Assembly: GCA_900766045.1 (NCBI GenBank)
Contig: CAAFTW010000008.1
Coordinates: 1-64,000 of the forward strand
DNA: 64,000 bases
Reading direction: 5' to 3'
From: Clostridia bacterium
GTDB taxonomy: Bacteria; Bacillota; Clostridia; Peptostreptococcales; Anaerovoracaceae
The notes under the pieces are model-generated. The model did not search any database, was not told the DNA's origin, and was given only the letters and a program-made list of their open reading frames with translations. Made by a program: the position numbers and the translations under genes. Positions 35,762 through 44,169 of this stretch are shown here, in pieces; the stretch's first letter is position 1, and each line of letters opens with the position of its first letter.

Positions 35762-37666
35762 ATGAGAGAGAATAACAAGAACAATGCCCAGGATAAGAAT
35801 ACCCGGGCAAAAAGAAACGGCCAGAGGAATAACCATTCCTCTGAGCGCCGTTTCAACAGCCGCAAGTCCGGCGAGAACAGAAAGGCGGACGAGGCGGGAG
35901 ATCGTCTGGGCCGAGAGCTGGGCCTGAAACCGAAGACACAGTCATCCTCAAGGCACACGGCCAACATTCACCGGGGTGTAAGGACCAGAAATGATACTCA
36001 CGCGCGGAAAAAGCCGGAAAGTATCAAGATCTTCCCGATCGGCGGTCTGGATGAAATCGGAAAGAACATGACGCTGCTCGAATATAAGGATCAGATCCTG
36101 ATCATCGACTGCGGAATGTCATTTCCGGATGACAGCATGTATGGAATCGACGTGGTCATTCCGGACTTCAGCTACGTGGTAAAGAATGCGGCCAAGGTCA
36201 AGGGACTGATCATCACCCACGGTCATGAAGACCATATTGGCGGTGTACCATATCTGCTGAAGCAGATCAATGTTCCGATATACGGAACTCCGCTGTCGCT
36301 GGGACTGATCAGAAATAAACTGGAAGAGCACGGAATCAGAGGAAATCTGAATGTCATTCACGCCGGAGACACGTTCAAGGTCGGGGCGTTTGAAATCGAA
36401 GCCATTCATACTACGCATTCCATTGCGGACGCAGTATGCTACTTTATCAAGACACCGGCTGCCAGAATCTTCCATACGGGAGACTTTAAAATTGACTACA
36501 CACCTGTTGACGGAGACCCGATCGATCTGGGAAGACTGGCAGAAATCGGAGATTCCGGAGTCGACCTGATGATGTGTGACTCCACCAATGTCGTACGCCC
36601 GGGCTACACCCGTTCCGAGCGTGTTGTCGGAGAATCCCTGGACGGAATTTTCCGCGAGGCGGAAAATCGTATCATTATCGCGACATTCTCTTCGAACGTC
36701 AACCGTATTCAGAAGATTATCGAGCTGTCCGTAAAGTACGGCAGAAAATTTGCTGTATCCGGGCGCAGCATGGATAATGTTGTCAAACTGGCTATGGAAC
36801 TCGGTTATCTGAAGTTCCCTGCAGGTTCCTATGTGGAACTGAATCAGACCAGAGGAATCCCGGACAGTAAATTGACGATTATCACGACCGGAAGCCGGGG
36901 CGAGCCGCTTTCTGCGCTTGCCAGAATGGCTGCCGATGAACACAGAAACGTAAAGCTGAAGAAAGGCGACACGGTAATTCTGTCGTCCACACCGGTTCCG
37001 GGAAATGAAAAATCCGTTTCCAGAGTCGTCAACCAGCTTTATCAGAAACAGGTTCATGTCATCTATAACGAGAATGCGGATATTCACGTATCCGGACATG
37101 CCTGCCAGGAAGACCTGAAACTGATGCATTCCCTGATCCGTCCTAAATTCTTTATGCCGGTTCACGGAGAGCACAGACATCTGATCATTCATCGCCAGCT
37201 GGCAGAACAGCTCGGAGAAAAGAAAGATCATATCTTTATCCTGAGTAATGGTGACCAGCTGACCCTGACGAAGAAGAGGGCCATCCGCTTTAAAAACGTG
37301 GTTCCTGCGGAAGATATCATGGTCGACGGACTTGGTATCGGCGACGTCGGAAACATTGTTCTGAAGGACCGCCAGCTCCTCTCAGAGTCAGGACTGATTC
37401 TGGTTGTAGCCGGTGTAGACACAGGAAGCGGAACGCTGGTTTCCGGACCGGAAATCGTTTCCAGAGGATTCGTCTATGTAAAGGAAAACGAGGGACTGAT
37501 TGCAGAGTCCAGAAAGGTTGCACAGAACGCGATCGAAAAGAGTCTCGCAGGAGGATTCCAGGACTGGAACAGTCTGAAGAACGATGTGCGTGATGACCTG
37601 CGCCGCTTTATTTTCCAGAAGACCAGGAGAAGTCCGCTGATCCTTCCGGTCTTTCTGCAGATATAA
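35762..37666 (+). CDS. rnj: Ribonuclease J with a basic N-terminal extension
   Basis: An MBL/beta-CASP ribonuclease with 5'-3' exonuclease and endonuclease activity in RNA decay and rRNA maturation. In 634 residues the core starts near residue 83 (IKIFPIGGLDEIGKNMTLL), with the zinc motif ITHGHEDHIGG, the beta-CASP region (ATFSSNVNRIQKIIELSVKY), and HVSGHACQEDL plus FMPVHGEHRHL. The first 80 residues are rich in Arg, Asn and Lys and look disordered; they may bind RNA or degradosome partners. The ATG follows AGAGAGGACCT, 11 bases after leuS. Whether it is of J1 or J2 type cannot be decided, and only one copy lies here. Confidence 0.94.
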   Translation: MRENNKNNAQDKNTRAKRNGQRNNHSSERRFNSRKSGENRKADEAGDRLGRELGLKPKTQSSSRHTANIHRGVRTRNDTHARKKPESIKIFPIGGLDEIGKNMTLLEYKDQILIIDCGMSFPDDSMYGIDVVIPDFSYVVKNAAKVKGLIITHGHEDHIGGVPYLLKQINVPIYGTPLSLGLIRNKLEEHGIRGNLNVIHAGDTFKVGAFEIEAIHTTHSIADAVCYFIKTPAARIFHTGDFKIDYTPVDGDPIDLGRLAEIGDSGVDLMMCDSTNVVRPGYTRSERVVGESLDGIFREAENRIIIATFSSNVNRIQKIIELSVKYGRKFAVSGRSMDNVVKLAMELGYLKFPAGSYVELNQTRGIPDSKLTIITTGSRGEPLSALARMAADEHRNVKLKKGDTVILSSTPVPGNEKSVSRVVNQLYQKQVHVIYNENADIHVSGHACQEDLKLMHSLIRPKFFMPVHGEHRHLIIHRQLAEQLGEKKDHIFILSNGDQLTLTKKRAIRFKNVVPAEDIMVDGLGIGDVGNIVLKDRQLLSESGLILVVAGVDTGSGTLVSGPEIVSRGFVYVKENEGLIAESRKVAQNAIEKSLAGGFQDWNSLKNDVRDDLRRFIFQKTRRSPLILPVFLQI

Positions 37667-37678
37667 CGGGAGGATAGA

Positions 37679-38041
37679 ATGAACGTATATGATCAGGCAC
37701 ACGGCTTAGCCCAGGCCATAAAGGAATCAGAAGAATTCAAGCAGTACGATCAGATGCAGAAACTGGTCGACAGTGATCCTGAACTATCAAGCATGGTAAA
37801 AGAGCTGCAGAACCTGCAGATTCGTCAGCAGTCTATGCAGATGAACGGCGATCAGCCGTCAGCGGAAATGATGCAGGAAATTCAGCGCATTTCCGCCATG
37901 ATGATGTCCAATCCCGCTGCCGCGCAGTACATGCAGACAGCGATGCGCTTTTCACTGATGATGGCCGATGTCTATAAAATTGTGGGAGAAGCGATTGGCA
38001 TGGATATGTCTCAGCTTCCGGATATGATGAAAAATCTGTAA
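37679..38041 (+). CDS. YlbF/YmcA family protein
   Basis: A 120-residue, mainly helical protein with the family pattern AHGLAQAIKESEEFKQYDQ near the start and a Met/Gln-rich second half. In Bacillus, YlbF and YmcA form a complex with YaaT that tunes RNase Y activity; by family, a role in RNA turnover fits its place directly after RNase J, but only one family member is seen here. The ATG follows GGGAGGATAGA, 12 bases after the rnj stop, so the two are probably co-transcribed. Confidence 0.85.
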   Translation: MNVYDQAHGLAQAIKESEEFKQYDQMQKLVDSDPELSSMVKELQNLQIRQQSMQMNGDQPSAEMMQEIQRISAMMMSNPAAAQYMQTAMRFSLMMADVYKIVGEAIGMDMSQLPDMMKNL

Positions 38042-38099
38042 AACAGCGTTTTTCATCCGTCAGGAACAGAAAAACACCAGCAATCAGAACGTCCGGCTG

Positions 38100-38127
38100 T
38101 TGCAAATCACCGCAGTTCTGATATAAT
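38100..38127 (+). promoter_or_regulatory. Sigma-A promoter for efp
   Basis: TTGCAA at 38100-38105, a 16-base spacer and TATAAT at 38122-38127. The start would be near 38134, about 33 bases before the efp ATG. Confidence 0.75.
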
Positions 38128-38166
38128 ATATTAGATTTACTAAAAAAAATAGGGAGTGAATAACCA

Positions 38167-38730
38167 ATGATTACAGCAGGAGATTTCAGAAAGGGCATGA
38201 CGTTCGAACTGGACGGAGAGCCTAACGTTGTTGTCGACTTTCAGCATGTTAAGCCGGGCAAAGGTGCTGCGTTCGTAAGAACAAAGTATAAGAACATTAT
38301 TACCGGTGCGATCCGTGAGACGGCATTCAACCCGACAGAAAAGTTTAATGAAGCAAGAATTGAGACCAGAAAGATGACTTATCTCTATAACGATGGAGAT
38401 CTGTTCTATTTCATGGATCCAGAGTCATTCGAGCAGATTCCGGTAGGCAAGGATCTGATGGGAGACGCAGTGAAGTACATTCGTGAGAACGATGAAGCTA
38501 CACTCCGTTTCTATGAGAATTCCTGCTTTGCTGTTGAACCGCCGAACTTCGTAGACCTGACCGTTACAGAGACAGAGCCGGGAATCAAGGGCGACACTGC
38601 TACCAATGTAACAAAGGCCGCTACCGTAGAGACTGGCGCAGTCATTCAGGTTCCTATCTTCATCGAAGAAGGAGAGAAGATCCAGATCGATACGAGAACA
38701 GGTGAGTATCTCGGAAGATCCAAGGAGTAA
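38167..38730 (+). CDS. efp: Elongation factor P
   Basis: Relieves ribosome stalling at proline runs. The 187-residue, three-domain protein has the tip loop KPGKGAAFVRTKYKNI with the modifiable lysine near position 32, and the C-terminal signature IDTRTGEYLGRSKE. No dedicated modification genes (epmA/B, ymfI) are in the window, so the type of lysine modification is unknown. The ATG follows AGGGAGTGAATAACC. It has its own promoter and a terminator behind, so it is a single-gene transcript. Confidence 0.97.
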   Translation: MITAGDFRKGMTFELDGEPNVVVDFQHVKPGKGAAFVRTKYKNIITGAIRETAFNPTEKFNEARIETRKMTYLYNDGDLFYFMDPESFEQIPVGKDLMGDAVKYIRENDEATLRFYENSCFAVEPPNFVDLTVTETEPGIKGDTATNVTKAATVETGAVIQVPIFIEEGEKIQIDTRTGEYLGRSKE

Positions 38731-38757
38731 TGAACCGTATAAGGAAATGCATGAGGA

Positions 38758-38788
38758 GGGACGTAGATATTTATTTACGTCCCTTTCT
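38758..38788 (+). terminator. Terminator after efp
   Basis: GGGACGTA (38758-38765) pairs with TACGTCCC (38776-38783), followed by TTTCTT. Confidence 0.8.
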
Positions 38789-38883
38789 TGTCCATGCAGA
38801 TATTTGCCGGCAAGCTATAAACGAGCCGTCCGGAAGGATTCCTGCAGGGGATTTTATGAAAAGGAAAATTTTGGAGTTTGTGT

Positions 38884-39957
38884 ATGAACACAGGAAATAA
38901 TAGCGGGCATGGAAAACGCATCGTCCTGGTTGTCGTTCTGATCCTGATTCTGATCGCGGCAACGGCAGGCATCTGGTACGTCGCATCTACCAGAGCGGAG
39001 AATGAGAATGCAAAGAAGGTTGAAATCGTTACGATTCAGCAGGGAACCGGTGCTTCAGCCATCGGACAAATCTTAAAGAGCAAGGGGCTGATCCGTTCTG
39101 CTGCGGCATTCCGGGTTTACGGAAAGCTGAACGGGATGGAAACGAAGTATCAGGCCGGAACCTATGGAATCAGCAAGTCCATGAGCGTCAGTAAAATCGC
39201 AGAGATCATCGCCTCCGGAAAAACGAATACAGTCAGCGTAACCGTTCCGGAAGGCCTGACGGAATACCAGATCGCTAGGAAATTCTCTTCGGCAGGGCTG
39301 GTTAAATACAGTGATTTTGTAAAAGAGCTGGAAAGCGGCGATTTTACATCAGAATTCAGCTTTTTAAAGGGCGCTCAGAGGGGAAAGCACCAGCTGGAAG
39401 GCTATCTCTTCCCGGATACTTATGCAGTGGCCCCGGGAACAAGCAGCCACAAGATCATCGAGATGATGCTGAAGAGAGAGCAGACGGAGATGAACAGCCT
39501 GAAATTCAGCAGCAATGTGAAGAAGGGCTATGACGTCAACAAGGTCATGACCATCGCTTCCATAATCGAGAAAGAGTGTCAGGTTGATCAGGACCGCGCC
39601 AAAGTTTCCAGTGTTATCTACAACCGCCTGAATAAAAAAAAGCCTCTTCAGATGGATTCTACGATTACCTATCTGCTGGACCAGACCGGAAGCCATAAGA
39701 CAGAAGTCACGTATAAAGACCTGAAAATTGACTCTCCGTATAATACCTATAAGAATACAGGACTTCCTCCGGGGCCGATCGCAAGCCCTGGAAAGGCATC
39801 CATGGAAGCCGCTCTGCATCCTGCTGATACGAAGTACCTCTACTTTGTCGTCAGCAGCAAGCTGGACGGAAGTCATGTCTTCAGCAGCAGCTACAGCCAG
39901 TTTGAAAAGGATAAGGCTGCATACAGCAAGGCATTGAAAAAGCAGCAGAGTAAATAA
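38884..39957 (+). CDS. mltG: Endolytic murein transglycosylase MltG (YceG-like)
   Basis: Cleaves nascent peptidoglycan strands at the membrane, setting glycan length. The 357-residue protein has one N-terminal membrane helix (residues 13-32, RIVLVVVLILILIAATAG), a LysM-like domain and the YceG catalytic core. The motif IASIIEKECQVDQDRAKVSS carries the catalytic glutamate, and YNTYKNTGLPPGPIASPG is the family signature. The ATG at 38884 is preferred over a TTG at 38878 because of the GGAG at 38873-38876. In Bacillus the equivalent yrrL lies next to the tRNA-modifying yrrM-yrrN-yrrO genes, and the same order is seen here. Confidence 0.93.
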   Translation: MNTGNNSGHGKRIVLVVVLILILIAATAGIWYVASTRAENENAKKVEIVTIQQGTGASAIGQILKSKGLIRSAAAFRVYGKLNGMETKYQAGTYGISKSMSVSKIAEIIASGKTNTVSVTVPEGLTEYQIARKFSSAGLVKYSDFVKELESGDFTSEFSFLKGAQRGKHQLEGYLFPDTYAVAPGTSSHKIIEMMLKREQTEMNSLKFSSNVKKGYDVNKVMTIASIIEKECQVDQDRAKVSSVIYNRLNKKKPLQMDSTITYLLDQTGSHKTEVTYKDLKIDSPYNTYKNTGLPPGPIASPGKASMEAALHPADTKYLYFVVSSKLDGSHVFSSSYSQFEKDKAAYSKALKKQQSK

Positions 39958-40009
39958 ATCCAGCTCGGATAATAAGCTTGAAACGATACAGACAGAAAGG
40001 AAGATCGTT

Positions 40010-40690
40010 TTGGAGATAGAAATTACCAGTCCGCTGGTGGAGGAATTTCTCCATCAGCATTACCGGCCGCTGAACAGCAGCCTTGAGAAACTGCGGGAAA
40101 TTTCCAGAGCAGATAAAGTTCCGCTGATCAGAAGAGAAACCGAGATGCTCCTTTCCACGCTTCTGGAGCTGAAACAGCCGAGGAAGATTCTGGAAGTCGG
40201 AACGGCTATCGGGTATTCGGCGGTGTATTTTGCGACCTTCTGCCCGCACGCAGAGGTATACACAATTGAGAAAGATGAATATATGTTCCGCGCGGCCAGG
40301 ATCAATGTAAGGCAGTCACGCCTGGAGAATCAGATTCACGTTCTGCACGGAGATGGTGCGGAGATGATCGATCTTCTGAAAGCAAATGGAATCAAAGATT
40401 TTGACATGGTCTTTATTGATGCTGCAAAAAGTAAGTACGGAGAGTTCATGGATCATGCTCTGACCGTCACAAGAGACGGTGCGATGATCGTCTGCGACGA
40501 TATTCTGCAGAATGGACTGACTCTGATCGACGCGGATATGGATCCGAAGCGTGAAAGAAAACACAGGACCAATATCCGTCAGATGAGAGAATTTATTTCA
40601 AAAATCATGGATGACCCGAGACTGTCCACATCACTGAACGCAGTGGGAGACGGAATGTCCATTTCTGTCTATCACAGTGACGGAGAATAA
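40010..40690 (+). CDS. trmR: O-methyltransferase, probable tRNA 5-hydroxyuridine methyltransferase (TrmR/YrrM)
   Basis: A 226-residue class I SAM-dependent O-methyltransferase of the COMT/YrrM family. The SAM-binding motif ILEVGTAIGYSAVYF and the acidic metal/substrate segment DMVFIDAAKSKYG, followed by IVCDDILQNG, are visible. Its place between mltG and a U32 protein copies the Bacillus yrrL-yrrM-yrrN/O order, in which YrrM (TrmR) methylates 5-hydroxyuridine at tRNA position 34. The function rests on family and context. The start is a TTG at 40010 behind AAAGGAAG. Confidence 0.82.
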   Translation: MEIEITSPLVEEFLHQHYRPLNSSLEKLREISRADKVPLIRRETEMLLSTLLELKQPRKILEVGTAIGYSAVYFATFCPHAEVYTIEKDEYMFRAARINVRQSRLENQIHVLHGDGAEMIDLLKANGIKDFDMVFIDAAKSKYGEFMDHALTVTRDGAMIVCDDILQNGLTLIDADMDPKRERKHRTNIRQMREFISKIMDDPRLSTSLNAVGDGMSISVYHSDGE

Positions 40691-40726
40691 GAACAGGGCG
40701 GTCAGGAATAAACGGAGAGGAAGAGA

Positions 40727-41962
40727 ATGAAAGATAAACTGGAACTGCTGGCACCTGCCGGCGATCTGGAAAAACTGAAAACAGCGATCCAGTATGGCGC
40801 CGACGCTGTATATTTCGGCGGGGAGATGTTTTCCCTGCGCGCCGGAGCAGGGAATCTGTCCATTGAGGATATTAAAGAGGGACTGGAATATGCCCACAGC
40901 CGCGGAAAGCGCTGCTATATGACGATTAATATCTATGCGCATAATACAGATATTGATCCGCTTTACCGCTATCTGGATAAAATCAAGGACCTGGGAATTG
41001 ACGCTTTTCTGATTTCCGATCCGGGAATCATTGATATGGTGAAAGAAGTTATTCCTGACGCGGAAATCCATTTATCCACGCAGGCGAATCTGACCAACTG
41101 GAGAACCGGAAAGTTCTGGACAGAAAAGATGGGAGTAAAGCGCCTGGTTCTGGCAAGAGAACTGAGTTTCCGGGAAATTCGGGAGATTCATGAAAAATTA
41201 CCGGATGTGGATCTGGAGGCGTTTGTACATGGGGCGATGTGTATCAGTTACTCTGGACGCTGCCTGCTCAGCAATTTCATGACCGGAAGAGACGCTAACC
41301 GCGGGGCCTGCGCGCATCCCTGCCGCTATAAATATGCGCTGGTAGAGGAGAAGCGTCCGGGGCAGTACTGGCCGATTGAAGAGGATGACCGCGGTTCTTA
41401 CATCATGAACTCTAAGGATTTGTGCATGATCGCGCATATTCCGGAGCTGGTGGAAGCGGGAATTTCCAGTGCCAAGATCGAGGGCCGCATGAAGAGTATC
41501 TTCTATGTAGCCACAGTCGTTCACGCCTACCGTCAGGCTATCGATGCCTATTACGAAGATCCGGAGCACTGGACCTTTAAGGAAGAGTGGATGGATGAAC
41601 TGAAAAAAGCCAGCCACAGAATGTTTACCACAGGTTTCTATTATGGGAAGCCGTCCGGAAATGAGCAGAACTACGAGAGCAGCGCCTATATCCGCGAATA
41701 CTCTTTTGTGGGAAAGGTCCTGGACTATAATGAAGAGACGGGATACGCTCTGATTGAGCAGAGAAACAAGATGTCTGAAGGCGATGAAATCGAAGTTTTC
41801 GGACCGGAGATCAGCTTTTTCATCCAGACCATTACGGACATGAGAGACGCGGAAACGGATGAAAGACTGGAATCTGCACCGCATCCGCAGCAGAAACTCC
41901 GTATGAAAATGGAGCAGCCGGTCCGCCCGGGATGGCTGCTGAGAATGAAAGCCGGGAAATAG
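40727..41962 (+). CDS. trhP: U32 family protein, probable tRNA hydroxylation protein TrhP
   Basis: A 411-residue protein of the U32 'peptidase' family, related to Bacillus YrrO and E. coli TrhP, which make 5-hydroxyuridine at the tRNA wobble position using prephenate-derived chemistry. The family signature EAFVHGAMCISYSGRCLLSN is present, and cysteines also occur in GACAHPCRYKY and DLCMIAHIPEL, a set that may bind a metal centre. The N-terminal LLAPAGDLEKLKTAIQYGAD is typical. Peptidase activity is doubtful for this group. It follows trmR by 36 bases, making substrate and product steps of one tRNA modification neighbours. A YrrN-like second U32 gene is absent here. Confidence 0.82.
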   Translation: MKDKLELLAPAGDLEKLKTAIQYGADAVYFGGEMFSLRAGAGNLSIEDIKEGLEYAHSRGKRCYMTINIYAHNTDIDPLYRYLDKIKDLGIDAFLISDPGIIDMVKEVIPDAEIHLSTQANLTNWRTGKFWTEKMGVKRLVLARELSFREIREIHEKLPDVDLEAFVHGAMCISYSGRCLLSNFMTGRDANRGACAHPCRYKYALVEEKRPGQYWPIEEDDRGSYIMNSKDLCMIAHIPELVEAGISSAKIEGRMKSIFYVATVVHAYRQAIDAYYEDPEHWTFKEEWMDELKKASHRMFTTGFYYGKPSGNEQNYESSAYIREYSFVGKVLDYNEETGYALIEQRNKMSEGDEIEVFGPEISFFIQTITDMRDAETDERLESAPHPQQKLRMKMEQPVRPGWLLRMKAGK

Positions 41963-42018
41963 CTTTATTCAGAAATAAGCTTTAAACAGGCAAGATGAAT
42001 GGAGGAGATGGAGAATTT

Positions 42019-43305
42019 ATGTTACAGGATCCTTTAGCTGTCCGAATATGCTTGATTGTATCGGCCGCGGCATTTGTGTTTAACATGCTGGTAGAGTTTA
42101 CCTACCGATCCTTAGAAAACTTCAGCAGGAGTAAATGGGATGAGCTTCCAGAAAAGAAGCAGCCGCTGATGAGGAAGTATCTGGATCAGCCTTTTCGTTA
42201 CAGGGGAACGGACAAGCTTCTCCAGGTGCTCTGTGTTGCTTCCGGATCTGTCTGCCTGTGGATGGCTGCTCTGCCGGACTGGAAAAACGCTCTGATCCGC
42301 CTTGCGGTCTATCTGGCCGCGATGATTACCGTATTGTTTTTTGCAGGACGGACGGCAGACCAGCATGCTGAGGGTATGGCGGCAGTCATGTGCAGCTTCC
42401 AGCGGGCACTCTGTATTCTGTTTTTTCCGCTGACCTGGCTTCTCCGGGCATTGAGCAGTGTTCTTCTGCTGATCTTCCGCCAGAACAGAAGGGAAGAGGA
42501 TGAGCAGTTCTCTGAAGAGGATGTCATGTCTCTCCTTGAAGAAGGACAGAAAAACGGAGCGATTCAGGAAGAAGGCCGCAAAATGATCGGCAGTATCTTC
42601 CAGTTTGATGACGAGCTTGCCTATGAGATCATGACGCCGAGAACGGATGTGTTCATGATTGATATCGACGATACTCCAGACGAATATCTGGATCAGCTTA
42701 TGAGCATGAGATACTCCAGAATTCCGGTTTATGAAGAAGAGCCGGATAATATCCTGGGCATTCTCCATATTAAGGATTTCCTGATTCAGGCCCGTAAAAA
42801 AGGATTTGATCACGTAGATATTCGTTCGATCCTGAGAAAGCCCTACCTGGTCCCGGAAACGAAGAATATCGCCGCGCTGTTCATGGAGCTTCAGGCCACA
42901 CGCCAGCATATCTGCATTCTGATTGATGAATACGGCGGATTCAGCGGTATTGTCACGATGGAAGACATCATCGAGGAGATCGTCGGAGATATCGATGATG
43001 AGTACGATGTCGAGACAGAAGATATCAAGGAACTGCCGGATAACACCTGGCTGGTCAGTGGTAATGTGGCTCTGGACGATCTGAATGAAGAAACCGGATC
43101 GGATCTGGAGTCCGAGAACAGTGAAACGCTGGGCGGCTTCATTATCGATCTGATCGGAGAAATTCCTAAAGACGGAAGAAACAGCCGGAAGGTGGAATAT
43201 AAGAACTACACCTTTACCATTCTCTACGTAAAGGAGCGCCGTATCGTACAGGTGCGCATGGTCATTCATCCGCCGGAAGAGGATACGGAGGATGAGGAGA
43301 ATTAG
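42019..43305 (+). CDS. CBS-domain membrane protein, HlyC/CorC (CNNM) family
   Basis: A 428-residue membrane protein. Three or four hydrophobic segments lie in the first 150 residues, in the place of a DUF21/CNNM domain. They are followed by a pair of CBS domains (EIMTPRTDVFMIDIDDTP; YSRIPVYEEEPDNILGILHI; ICILIDEYGGFSGIVTMEDI) and a C-terminal CorC_HlyC domain (NTWLVSGNVALDDLNEETG). Family members are linked to Mg2+ or Co2+ efflux and nucleotide sensing; older 'hemolysin' labels are misleading. The DUF21 match is weak compared with the CBS part. The ATG at 42019 is preferred over 41995 because GGAG lies 5 bases ahead. Confidence 0.83.
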   Translation: MLQDPLAVRICLIVSAAAFVFNMLVEFTYRSLENFSRSKWDELPEKKQPLMRKYLDQPFRYRGTDKLLQVLCVASGSVCLWMAALPDWKNALIRLAVYLAAMITVLFFAGRTADQHAEGMAAVMCSFQRALCILFFPLTWLLRALSSVLLLIFRQNRREEDEQFSEEDVMSLLEEGQKNGAIQEEGRKMIGSIFQFDDELAYEIMTPRTDVFMIDIDDTPDEYLDQLMSMRYSRIPVYEEEPDNILGILHIKDFLIQARKKGFDHVDIRSILRKPYLVPETKNIAALFMELQATRQHICILIDEYGGFSGIVTMEDIIEEIVGDIDDEYDVETEDIKELPDNTWLVSGNVALDDLNEETGSDLESENSETLGGFIIDLIGEIPKDGRNSRKVEYKNYTFTILYVKERRIVQVRMVIHPPEEDTEDEEN

Positions 43306-43322
43306 TCAGACTCGCATGAGTA

Positions 43323-43331
43323 TGCTATAAT
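43323..43331 (+). promoter_or_regulatory. Extended -10 promoter before the Asp23 gene
   Basis: TGC-TATAAT at 43323-43331 forms an extended -10 element 24 bases before the next ATG. No good -35 box is found at the right distance, as expected for extended -10 promoters. The leader would be about 17 bases. Confidence 0.5.
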
Positions 43332-43354
43332 CTCATCATGAGAAAGGATTTATC

Positions 43355-43723
43355 ATGGAAGAGACAGACCGCCAGGACATTGAGGAAAGGCTGATGGAAC
43401 GGATCGCAGAAACTGCAGAGTCGGTAGATGGAGTCAGCAGCATGTGCAGCACGCTTACAGAGGCTCTCGCAGACAATCTTCCGGTGAGCCGGAAATCCCG
43501 GGTCAGGGGAGTCAGGCTGGATGAACGCGGAGGAAATATCATCGCGGACATTTTCCTGAACGCAGAATACGGGCAGAACATTCCGGAACTTGCCTGGAAT
43601 GTGCAGAACGCTGTGAACAGCAGAGTTTCTGAAGAACTATCGATAAAGCTGAAGAAAATTAATATACATGTACAGGGCGTAACAAGCCGTCACAGTCAGA
43701 GTAAGGAAGAGGAACAGGAATGA
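43355..43723 (+). CDS. Asp23/Gls24 family envelope stress response protein
   Basis: A 122-residue Asp23/Gls24 protein (VDGVSSMCSTLTEALADN; GGNIIADIFLNAEYGQNIPEL; NVQNAVNSRVSEELSIKLKK; INIHVQGV). Members anchor to or act near the membrane in Gram-positive envelope stress, or have unknown housekeeping roles when next to nusB, as here (YqhY type in Bacillus, tied to lipid synthesis control). The start is the ATG at 43355 behind AAAGGATTT. Its stop overlaps the nusB start by 4 bases (ATGA), so translation is coupled. Confidence 0.88.
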   Translation: MEETDRQDIEERLMERIAETAESVDGVSSMCSTLTEALADNLPVSRKSRVRGVRLDERGGNIIADIFLNAEYGQNIPELAWNVQNAVNSRVSEELSIKLKKINIHVQGVTSRHSQSKEEEQE

Positions 43724-44169
43724 GCAGATCGCACACAGAGATGAGCAGAAAACAGGCCAGAGAATGGATGATGCAGGTCTATTATCAGATGGATGTCTTG
43801 AAAGACTTTGATCCTGACCATGAGGACAGCATCCTGACACAGAAAAAAATGGACGAGCAGGAAGATTACTGCAGAACACTGTACCGTGTTCTGATCAAGC
43901 ATAAGGATCTGCTCGACCACTATATCGACAGTTTCAGCATCGGCTGGAAAATCGACCGCATGGCCAAGACTGACCTGGCGATTCTCCGTCTGGCAGCAGC
44001 AGAAATCCTCTATATGAGCGACATTCCCGTCGCCGTATCCATTAATGAGGCGGTAGGCCTTGCAAAACGGTATGGTACAGACGAGAGCCCGCGCTTTATC
44101 AACGCCATCCTGGCGAAGGTCGCAGACGTTGATCTTCCAGAAGATCAGAAGGAAGAGGGAAATGAATAA
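43720..44169 (+). CDS. nusB: Transcription antitermination factor NusB
   Basis: Binds boxA RNA together with S10 to prevent premature termination in rRNA operons. The 149-residue all-helical protein has the N-terminal SRKQAREWMMQVYYQMD and the C-terminal signature KTDLAILRLAAAEILYMSDI with AVSINEAVGLAKRYG. It is translationally coupled to the Asp23 gene by ATGA and to the TsaD-like gene by a one-base overlap of stop and start. Confidence 0.95.
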   Translation: MSRSHTEMSRKQAREWMMQVYYQMDVLKDFDPDHEDSILTQKKMDEQEDYCRTLYRVLIKHKDLLDHYIDSFSIGWKIDRMAKTDLAILRLAAAEILYMSDIPVAVSINEAVGLAKRYGTDESPRFINAILAKVADVDLPEDQKEEGNE

